A stretch of 29,954 nucleotides of DNA from an uncultured Caulobacteraceae bacterium. GTDB lineage: Bacteria > Pseudomonadota > Alphaproteobacteria > Caulobacterales > TH1-2. Each line of letters starts with the position of its first letter. Position 1 is the stretch's first letter. This document shows, piece by piece, positions 24,151 to 29,954 of the stretch. The DNA lies in contig CALBST010000283.1 of the NCBI GenBank assembly GCA_937967425.1, positions 1 to 29,954 of the forward strand, read 5' to 3'. Both the position numbers and the translations under genes were made by a program. Under the pieces are notes generated by a model. The model worked only from the letters and a program-made list of their open reading frames with translations, was not told where the DNA came from and searched no databases.

Positions 24151-24307
24151 CAATGTGGACGCCGTTCGCTTCACTCTTACGCTTTCGGCGGCGGCGTACC
24201 CATGAGGGCCTTCTCGCGCGCCAAAGCTTGGGAGCTTGCTCGGTGATGATCGGCTTTCGCTTTTCATCGCCGCGACGCCACCGCGCCGATCCCGTTCCGC
24301 ACGTTTC

Positions 24308-24322
24308 AAAGTTTCGGACGTC
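24308..24322. repeat. 15-bp direct repeat, copy 1
   Basis: AAAGTTTCGGACGTC, identical to 24681-24695. The two copies bracket about 360 bp that include the RIME-like palindrome. Copy 2 lies inside the ParE remnant; copy 1 is in unassigned sequence. It may mark a duplication or insertion boundary. Confidence 0.6.
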
Positions 24323-24522
24323 TCAGAAACCTCCCGTGTGCGGACGGAGGGATTATGCGCGAGCTTTGGGAGGGTGAGGATAGATTTCGGTGCGAGGGCC
24401 GATTTTGAAGGGCGGGAGCGGGATTTGGTGTGGGATAGATACCGCACGCACCTCGCCCCCGGGTGAGGGTGTGTGTCTCAGGATAGAGCCCTGCGTTCGA
24501 TGCCGTGCTCGACCTTCTAGCG

Positions 24523-24578
24523 CCCGCCCTCATCCGGTCGCTTCGCGACCACCTTCTCCCGCCCATGCGGGAGAAGGG
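24523..24578. repeat. RIME-like palindromic intergenic repeat
   Basis: The core CCCTCATCC is followed by GGTCGC-TTC-GCGACC (24536-24550) and by CCTTCTCCCGC-CCAT-GCGGGAGAAGG (24552-24577, perfect 11-bp stem). This CCTCATCC...CCTTCTCCCGC layout closely matches the mosaic palindromic elements (RIME type) seen between genes in rhizobia and other alphaproteobacteria, as recalled. An imperfect dyad CACCTC...GAGGGTG at about 24449-24471 may be a second module. Confidence 0.7.
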
Positions 24579-24590
24579 AAGTTCAGCGCG

Positions 24591-24698
24591 GGCGTTTTGG
24601 AGGCTGTGCCAGACGCGCGTGATCGTCACGGCGCCGTCGCTGACGCGATAGCGCAAGACGAAAGCCGATTTGCCAGACTTAAAGTTTCGGACGTCCGG
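24591..24698 (-). pseudogene. Remnant of a ParE/RelE-family toxin (C-terminal part only)
   Basis: On the minus strand this segment reads PDVRNFKSGKSAFVLRYRV then SDGAVTITRVWHSLQNA, the typical last two or three strands of a ParE-like toxin, with the family pattern ...YRV...V.I.RVWH. Only about 36 of the usual 95-105 residues remain. The N-terminal part is absent: the MFS gene ends directly upstream (24715). Downstream the frame runs into the RIME-like repeat. No antitoxin gene is present, so this is a decayed fragment. Confidence 0.6.
24681..24695. repeat. 15-bp direct repeat, copy 2
   Basis: AAAGTTTCGGACGTC, identical to 24308-24322. On the minus strand it encodes DVRNF of the ParE remnant. 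Confidence 0.6.
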
Positions 24699-24714
24699 GC
24701 TGCGCGAACCCCGC

Positions 24715-25983
24715 TTAAGCCGTCGCAATTGCTGGCGCTTCGGGCGGGCGCCGTCCCATCACCACGAACGCCAGCGCCCCGATGCAGAACAGCACCGCGC
24801 CGATCGTAAGACCAATGTCGTACGAGCCGGTGGCGTCGTGGATTTGGCCGAATGAGACGAGCGCGATCGCCGTCGATAAAGCGCCGGCCATGGCGATGAC
24901 GCCGTAGATCGCGCCATAATGCTTCAGTCCGAAACTACGGCTGATGAAGTAGGCGAAGAGATCGACCTCCGCCCCTTGCTGCGCGCCAATCATCCCCACC
25001 GCCAGCGCCGCGATCGCAAACGATGGCTCCGGCAGCATCAGCAGGATGATGCCAATGGCGGGCACCGATGTTGTTATCGCGCCGACCCAAGGGGCAGGGA
25101 AGCGATCGAGCGCAAAGCCCGTAAGCACGCGCCCAATCAGCAGGCCCGCCGCATATACGCTCATCACCAGCGCCACCGCGCCGTCATCGAGGCCGGTATC
25201 GCTCACCAGCGGCGCTAATTGTCCGAGGACGCCGGAGCCTGGAATGTTGATGCAGGCAATCGCCAGCACCAAAAGCCAGAACCGGTTGGTCCGCAGCGCT
25301 TCGCGAAGCGTCACGTCCGCGACGCGTGGCGCGTGTTCGTCAACGTCATCGGAAGCATGCGCCGCCGCTTCTCGCGCGCGGCCAATGAATGCGAGCGCCA
25401 GCGGAAGCCCAATAAGCGCCGTCAGCGTCGCCAGCGTGAAGAAGCCGGCGCGCCAGCCATGTTCGCCAATCACATATCCAAGCAGCGGCGGCGCGATCAT
25501 CGCCGCGATGGAGGTGCACGCCGTCGCAAATCCAAGCGCGAGGCCGCGCTGGCGCGCAAACGTTGCGATCACCGGCCGCGTGTACACCATCGCCGAGGTG
25601 CCGCCGCCGAAAATGCCGCCGGCCACCATCAACAGCAGGTACACTGCAAACACACCCGGCTGCAGCGCCGTCAGCGCATACACCGAAGCGAGCCCCAACG
25701 CGCAAGCGATGGCGACGCGGCGAAAGCCGATGCGGTCGACAAACCGCCCAATGATCGGAAGTGCGATGGCGCCGGTGACAAAGGACACCATGCCGCCAAT
25801 GCCAAGATCGCCGCGCGACCAGCCGAACTCGGTGCGGATCGGTTCGATGAAAATGCTGGCGACGTAGAGATAGAGCGAAACGCCGGTGCCCATGCCGATG
25901 CCCGCGCCGAGCACGACCCGCCAGCCGTTCCGCCATTCGGCAGTGTTCGTAGCGTGTTGGGAAGGAGTATTGGTTGCCGTCAC
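24715..25983 (-). CDS. MFS transporter, OxlT/monocarboxylate-type
   Basis: This 422-residue major facilitator protein has about 12 hydrophobic segments in two halves with a central loop at about 205-230. Features such as NGWRVVLGAGIGMGTGVSLY near the N-terminus, FGWSRGDLGIGG, GRFVDRIGFRR (motif A-like, about 78-88) and the late FGLKHYGAIYGVI recall the OxlT/monocarboxylate branch. The start is GTG at 25983 with GAGG upstream; no in-frame ATG lies nearby. The substrate is unknown. An AGCTGA/TCAGCT dyad lies just upstream of the start. Confidence 0.9.
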   Translation of the reverse strand: MTATNTPSQHATNTAEWRNGWRVVLGAGIGMGTGVSLYLYVASIFIEPIRTEFGWSRGDLGIGGMVSFVTGAIALPIIGRFVDRIGFRRVAIACALGLASVYALTALQPGVFAVYLLLMVAGGIFGGGTSAMVYTRPVIATFARQRGLALGFATACTSIAAMIAPPLLGYVIGEHGWRAGFFTLATLTALIGLPLALAFIGRAREAAAHASDDVDEHAPRVADVTLREALRTNRFWLLVLAIACINIPGSGVLGQLAPLVSDTGLDDGAVALVMSVYAAGLLIGRVLTGFALDRFPAPWVGAITTSVPAIGIILLMLPEPSFAIAALAVGMIGAQQGAEVDLFAYFISRSFGLKHYGAIYGVIAMAGALSTAIALVSFGQIHDATGSYDIGLTIGAVLFCIGALAFVVMGRRPPEAPAIATA

Positions 25984-25994
25984 ACGCGCGCCTC

Positions 25995-26012
25995 AGCTGA
26001 AACTCGTCAGCT
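25995..26012. promoter_or_regulatory. Small dyad upstream of the MFS gene
   Basis: AGCTGA-AACTCG-TCAGCT is a perfect 6-bp inverted repeat 12 bp upstream of the GTG start. It could be an operator or a leader hairpin, but dyads this short also arise by chance. Confidence 0.25.
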
Positions 26013-26098
26013 AGCAGGCGTGTATTACGGGCCTACGTCAAGCGCCGTGCGGTGTTTGAATGATGTTGACGCGCGTCAGCGATGACGGGCGTCAGGGT

Positions 26099-26923
26099 TC
26101 ACGCTGCGGCGACGCGCGCGTTCACCGGCTTGCGTGCGACGCCGGCTTCCAGCGTGAACGTATCGCAACCTTCCGGCAGCGTTTCGCCCGCGCCCAAGAG
26201 CAGGACCCCGTTCGGCGTCAACGCATCCGCCACGCGGCGGAGCACGTCGATGCGCGTTTCATGGTCAAAGGAGGGCAGGACGTGCGCGAGCAGGATGATG
26301 TCGAACTGGCCGAGCTGGCCTGGGTGCTTCATCAGATTTTGCTGCTCAAACCGCACGCCCGCGCGCATGCGATCGGAAATGCGCCAGAGGTCGCCGGCTT
26401 TTTCGAAATAGGCGATCAGCTTCCGGATCGGCAAACCGCGCTGCACCTCAAACTGGGTGTAGAGGCCAGCACGGGCTTTATCGAGCAGGCGCTCGGAAAG
26501 ATCCGTCGCCACGATTTCGACCGCTGGGCTCAGGCCTTCGTTGCGCAATTCATCGACGATCATCGCTAGCGAATAGGCTTCCTGCCCAGTCGCGCACGCA
26601 GCAGACCAAATCCGCACGCGCTCGTGCCCGCGCTGCTTCAGCGCAGCCGGCAGCAGAGTGGTGCGCAGCTTTTCAAACTGCGAGCGATCGCGAAAGAAGC
26701 GCGTGTCGCTCTGCGCGAGATTGTCGGCGATGGCGTTCCAGAGCGCGCCGTCCGGGCGGATGCGGGCCGCGCCGATCAGCTCCGGCACGCTGGCAAAGCC
26801 TTCGCGGCGCGCGAGAGGCTGCAAGCGAATAGAAATGGCCCCGGCCATATCTTTGGTCAGCACTGCGCCCGAGCGCGCTTTCACTTCACGGGCAACTAGC
26901 GCAATCTCGGCGTCGTTCAACAT
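26099..26923 (-). CDS. cheR: CheR-like SAM-dependent methyltransferase (divergent)
   Basis: CheR enzymes methylate glutamates on chemoreceptors. This 274-residue protein has the N-terminal helical domain and the segment SDTRFFRDRSQFEKL (about 71-85). The SAM-binding motif RIWSAACATGQEAYSLAM (about 104-121, with Q where GEE is usual) and VATDLSERLLDKARAGLY follow. The normally conserved CRN(V) segment late in the domain is changed to FDIILLAHVLPSFD, which may alter or abolish methylation. It overlaps the upstream cheY-like gene by 1 nt (TGATG). No receptor, CheA, CheW or CheB gene is in the window. Confidence 0.85.
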   Translation of the reverse strand: MLNDAEIALVAREVKARSGAVLTKDMAGAISIRLQPLARREGFASVPELIGAARIRPDGALWNAIADNLAQSDTRFFRDRSQFEKLRTTLLPAALKQRGHERVRIWSAACATGQEAYSLAMIVDELRNEGLSPAVEIVATDLSERLLDKARAGLYTQFEVQRGLPIRKLIAYFEKAGDLWRISDRMRAGVRFEQQNLMKHPGQLGQFDIILLAHVLPSFDHETRIDVLRRVADALTPNGVLLLGAGETLPEGCDTFTLEAGVARKPVNARVAAA

Positions 26924-27288
26924 CAGATGAGGCCCGCCTCGGCGAACTTGGAATGGAGGATGTCGCCGTCGAACGGCTTCATCATGTATTCGTCCGCGCC
27001 AGCCTTCAGCGCTTCGGAAATGCGCTCGACGTCGTTCTCTGTCGTGCAGAATACGACCGTCGGTTTATCGCCGCCGGGCTCTTGGCGGAGCTGACGCAGG
27101 AAATCGATGCCGCTCATCACCGGCATGGTCCAATCGAGCAGGATCGCGTCCGGCATGCGCCGGCGCACCGCCTGCAGTGCTTCCAGGCCATCGGCGGCTT
27201 CCTCGATCTCGAAGCGCATGTCTTCGAGAATGCGGCGTGCGACTTTGCGGATTACGCGGCTGTCGTCGACGACAAGGCAGCGTCTCAT
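26923..27288 (-). CDS. CheY-like single-domain response regulator
   Basis: This 121-residue receiver domain has D8/D9 (VVDDSR), the phospho-acceptor D52 (LLDWTMPVMSG), a Thr pair at 82-83 (VFCTTEN) and K104 (MMKPF). The WTMPVM...GIDFL run and the overall length match CheY-like proteins. It is coupled to the CheR-like gene downstream and lies 72 bp after the ChpT-like gene, so the three may act in one phospho-relay (inference). A hairpin overlaps its ribosome-binding site. Confidence 0.9.
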   Translation of the reverse strand: MRRCLVVDDSRVIRKVARRILEDMRFEIEEAADGLEALQAVRRRMPDAILLDWTMPVMSGIDFLRQLRQEPGGDKPTVVFCTTENDVERISEALKAGADEYMMKPFDGDILHSKFAEAGLI

Positions 27289-27296
27289 GAGCGTGC

Positions 27297-27313
27297 TCCC
27301 GGATTTGCCGGGA
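27297..27313 (-). promoter_or_regulatory. Hairpin overlapping the cheY-like ribosome-binding site
   Basis: In the transcript direction TCCCGG-CAAAT-CCGGGA is a perfect 6-bp stem. The 3' arm contains GGGA of the GGGAG site located 7 nt before the ATG at 27288, so folding would hide it. Confidence 0.45.
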
Positions 27314-27331
27314 ACTGTTGGGATGCGCCGG

Positions 27332-27346
27332 TTAACGGAGCCTTTA
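27332..27346. promoter_or_regulatory. CtrA-box-like sequence
   Basis: TTAA-N7-TTTA differs by one base from the CtrA consensus TTAA-N7-TTAA. It lies 44 bp upstream of the cheY-like start, between it and the chpT-like gene. CtrA is the regulator that ChpT phosphorylates in Caulobacter, so control by CtrA is conceivable, but a single near-match is weak. Confidence 0.35.
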
Positions 27347-27360
27347 GGCTTGTGGCGAGC

Positions 27361-28002
27361 TTAGAGTTTGAACGCCGCCGAACGCGCGATCAGCTCAATC
27401 TTGCCTTCCGGGTCGCCAGGGGTCTCGCGGGCAGAGAGTTCGACCCCGCCTTGGCGTGCAAGCAAGCCCGTAAGCGTCGGCTGGATGGTGTGGCCGGTCA
27501 GCTCTTCGCCCTGACCGCTCAGCGCTTGCAGCGTCGCGTCCTTCAGCTTTGCGCGCGGCCCGGTGGCGGTGACGATGACTTCGCCGCCTTCTCCTAGTTG
27601 CGAGGCCGTAACTTCCACCTTGCCGCCGCGGGGGAGGCATTCGTTGGCGATGAGCAACAAGTTGACAATCACGCGCACGGCCGGGCGAGGCATTGCCACG
27701 TTCGGCGCCGACCAGACCAGGTCGGCCTTCAGCACGCTGTAGAGCTTCTCGGCGACCGCCCTGCCTTCCTCGATCGTGCTATCGCCTTCGGCCATCGCTC
27801 CGGCCATGGCGAAGCGAAAAAATTCGAGCTTGGCCCAAGCTTTGCCGACGCCGTGATCAAGCAGATTGAGCGCATCCGGATCGGCCTTGCCGTCGCCGTC
27901 CTTGATCATCTCGAGGCCCTGGATGATCGCGCTCATCGGCTCGACCATGTCGTGGCAAATGCGGGAAGCGACAAGCGCGGTCAGCTTCGTGTTCTCGATC
28001 AT
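27361..28002 (-). CDS. chpT: ChpT-like histidine phosphotransferase
   Basis: In Caulobacter, ChpT passes phosphate from the hybrid kinase CckA to CtrA and CpdR. This 213-residue protein has the DHp-like helical start with the phospho-histidine in ASRICHDMVEPMSAIIQGLE (H17, D18; about 12-31), and a C-terminal domain that looks like a degenerate kinase ATPase fold. The open frame extends to 28182, but the ATG at 28002 begins directly before the conserved helix. It leads a same-strand run ChpT-CheY-CheR. Whether this is the cell-cycle ChpT or a paralogue cannot be settled here: the normal motif is close to LCHDL..P..AI.NGLE, and this protein departs from it at several positions. Confidence 0.8.
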   Translation of the reverse strand: MIENTKLTALVASRICHDMVEPMSAIIQGLEMIKDGDGKADPDALNLLDHGVGKAWAKLEFFRFAMAGAMAEGDSTIEEGRAVAEKLYSVLKADLVWSAPNVAMPRPAVRVIVNLLLIANECLPRGGKVEVTASQLGEGGEVIVTATGPRAKLKDATLQALSGQGEELTGHTIQPTLTGLLARQGGVELSARETPGDPEGKIELIARSAAFKL

Positions 28003-28117
28003 AACGCGCTCCGAATCGGGGAAGCGGCCAACATAAACGATTCGAGCCGTGTGCAGGGGGTTCAAAGCCCAGTGAAAGGGCGCCACATGGGGGCTTCTCG
28101 TTGAAAAGGTTGCGCTG

Positions 28118-29954
28118 ATGGCGGCTGAGGCTGTGGCGGATGGTGGATTAGGCTTGGAGCACGCTGTGGCGCTGCTCGGCACGGCAGTGGTCGCCGCGCC
28201 ATTGTTTCGGCGTTTGGGATTGGGCTCGGTGCTGGGCTACCTCGCGGCGGGTTTGGTCATCGGCCCGTTCGGCATCGGTATTTTCCGCGATCCGGAAAAC
28301 ATCCTGCATGTCGCCGAATTCGGCGTGGTGATGTTCTTGTTCATTATCGGACTCGAAATGCGCCCGGCGAAGCTTTGGGCGCTACGCAAGGAAATCTTCG
28401 GCCTCGGCGCCGCGCAGGTGATCACCTGCATCATTCTACTTTCGTTTGTCGGCATCGCCGCCGGGCTGCCGTGGGCCGCCGCCACGATCGGCGCGGCCGG
28501 CTTCGTCCTCTCATCCACCGCCGTCATCATGAAGATGATGGACGATGCGGGCGAGACATCGAGTGAAGCGGGGCAACGCAATGTCTCTATTCTTCTCTTC
28601 GAAGACCTGATGATCGTGCCACTGCTCGCGGCTGTGGCAGTCATCGCGGGGCTCACGGTTGGCGTTCAGGAGAACGCGCCGCCGCTTTGGCAGAGCGTCG
28701 CGATAGGCGCGGGCGCGGTGGCGATCGTGTTTCTGGCCGGCCGCTATGTTCTCAATCCCTTTTTCGGCATCCTGGCGCGCTCGGGCGCGCGCGAGGTGAT
28801 GACGGCCGCGGCGCTGCTGGTTGTTCTTGGCACAGCTTTGCTCATGGACATCAGCGGGCTTTCAATGGCCATGGGCGCCTTTCTCGCGGGCGTGCTGCTC
28901 TCCGACTCCGTTTTTCGGCATCAGCTTGAGGCCGATGTCGAACCCTTCCGCGGCATCCTGTTGGCGCTTTTCTTCATCAGCGTCGGCATGTCGCTGAATT
29001 TGGCGCTGGTGGCGTCTGAGTGGCAGCTGATCGCCGCCGGCGTCGCAGCCTTCATGCTGGTGAAGGGGATCGGCATCTATTTCGTCGCGCGAGCGTTCAA
29101 GGCGGATCATCGCGAATCCATTCGCCGGGCGGCGTTGTTTGCGCAGGGCGGCGAGTTCGCGTTCGTGCTCTATGCTGCGGCGCTCTCCAGCGGCGTGATG
29201 GACGAGCGCATCTCCGCGATCATGACCGCGATCGTGATCATCTCGATGGCGCTGACGCCGCTGGTTGTGATCGCGCTCAATCGTCTTATGCCGGCGCCGA
29301 AGGTGTCGCTTGATGGGGTTGAGCAGGCGCATGATTTGAGCGGGCAGGTGCTGTTCATCGGCTTCGGCCGTTTCGCGCAGGTCGTCAGCCAGTCGTTGCT
29401 GGCGCGCGGCGTCAACATCTCGCTCATCGAGACCGACGTTGAGATGATTCAGGCTGCCGCCAATTTCGGTTTCAAGGTCTATTACGGCGACGGCACACGC
29501 CTCGACGTGTTGCACGCTTCGGGCGCGCACACGGCGGAAGCAATCCTCGTTTGCGTCGACAAGCCGGACGTGACCGATCGCATTGTCGCTTTGGTGAAGG
29601 CCGAATTTCCGCACGCCAAAGTCTTCGCGCGCGCCTTCGATCGCGGCCATTCGATGCGGCTGGTGAAGGCGGGCGTCGACTATCAGCTGCGCGAATTGTT
29701 CGAATCTTCGCTCACCTTCAGCGGCGCCGTACTGCGCGAACTGGGCTTCTCCGACTTCGAAATCGCCGAGACGATCGAGGATGTGCGCGAACGTGACGCC
29801 GAGCGGTTTGAAATGCAGCTCGCCGGCGGCATCGAGGCGGGCCGCGGCCTCTTCCGCAACAACACAACGACGCCGCAGCCGACGCCGTTCACGGTGCCGC
29901 GCGAAGAAGGCCGGGCGCTGAACAAGGAAGCGGAAGACATTATCGGCGAAGCCG
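28118..29954 (+). CDS. KefB/KefC-type cation:proton antiporter (3' end beyond window)
   Basis: This is a CPA2-family inner-membrane antiporter, usually for potassium or another monovalent cation. About 612 codons are visible with no stop. The membrane part (about residues 10-390) has 12 or so helices with family segments: LGYLAAGLVIGPFGIG, FLFIIGLEM, FVLSSTAVIMKMM, LFFISVGMSLNL and FAQGGEFAFVLY. A TrkA-N/RCK nucleotide-binding domain begins near 408 (VLFIGFGRFAQVVSQ) and ends near 520. The C-terminal tail is charged. ATG 28118 has AAAAGG upstream. It is divergent from the chpT-like gene with a 115-bp gap. Confidence 0.9.
   Translation, partial: MAAEAVADGGLGLEHAVALLGTAVVAAPLFRRLGLGSVLGYLAAGLVIGPFGIGIFRDPENILHVAEFGVVMFLFIIGLEMRPAKLWALRKEIFGLGAAQVITCIILLSFVGIAAGLPWAAATIGAAGFVLSSTAVIMKMMDDAGETSSEAGQRNVSILLFEDLMIVPLLAAVAVIAGLTVGVQENAPPLWQSVAIGAGAVAIVFLAGRYVLNPFFGILARSGAREVMTAAALLVVLGTALLMDISGLSMAMGAFLAGVLLSDSVFRHQLEADVEPFRGILLALFFISVGMSLNLALVASEWQLIAAGVAAFMLVKGIGIYFVARAFKADHRESIRRAALFAQGGEFAFVLYAAALSSGVMDERISAIMTAIVIISMALTPLVVIALNRLMPAPKVSLDGVEQAHDLSGQVLFIGFGRFAQVVSQSLLARGVNISLIETDVEMIQAAANFGFKVYYGDGTRLDVLHASGAHTAEAILVCVDKPDVTDRIVALVKAEFPHAKVFARAFDRGHSMRLVKAGVDYQLRELFESSLTFSGAVLRELGFSDFEIAETIEDVRERDAERFEMQLAGGIEAGRGLFRNNTTTPQPTPFTVPREEGRALNKEAEDIIGEA

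Noticed and set aside
23839..24447. Open frames on both strands in the gap after the 2OG oxygenase.
   Set aside because: Translations are low-complexity and Arg/Ser/Pro-rich with no ribosome-binding site, and they run through perfect hairpins. I treat the DNA as non-coding.

Overview
The window is GC-rich, gene-dense chromosomal DNA from an alphaproteobacterium. The evidence is a ChpT-type histidine phosphotransferase, an ELM1/DUF1022 protein next to greA and carB, a single-domain response regulator with a FATGY-like motif, a TadG-like VWA protein and a RIME-like intergenic palindrome. A Caulobacterales/Hyphomonadaceae-type host fits best, but that is inference. I see no rRNA, tRNA, CRISPR array, insertion sequence or prophage.

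Layout. 1-5.6 kb: a partial LysR regulator divergent from an MscS channel, with a 14-bp perfect palindrome between them; an exported DUF2141 + carotenoid-oxygenase pair; trxB; and a receiver-only response regulator. 5.6-10.4 kb: a housekeeping run carB-greA-ELM1 on the minus strand. 10.5-12.5 kb: a compact SPFH / ribbon-helix-helix / CPBP-protease operon with a 12-bp palindrome over its probable start site. 12.6-16.2 kb: a TadG-like VWA protein convergent with an unusual TIR-TM-TonB fusion protein. 16.3-20.3 kb: beta-carbonic anhydrase, a lipoprotein, an MliC-like protein, a small membrane protein, a VOC protein and a DUF1203 protein. 20.4-23.9 kb: an N-acyl-D-amino-acid amidohydrolase, a TetR repressor with a clear paired operator, a small exported protein, a strong terminator and a TIGR02466-type 2OG oxygenase. 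23.9-24.7 kb: an 853-bp gap between convergent genes, holding hairpins, repeats and a ParE toxin remnant. 24.7-29.95 kb: an MFS transporter, CheR-like, CheY-like and ChpT-like signalling genes, and a partial KefB/C-type antiporter running off the end.

The window as a whole looks like ordinary core and accessory genome. The parts least explained by known annotation are the TIR-TM-TonB fusion, the SPFH-RHH-CPBP operon with its operator, the structured convergent gap at 23.9-24.7 kb, and translation-start hairpins in front of the DUF2141 and cheY-like genes. Three convergent gene pairs end with interlocked stop codons (CTAA or CTAG). All family names come from recognising motifs in the translations; no database search was run.
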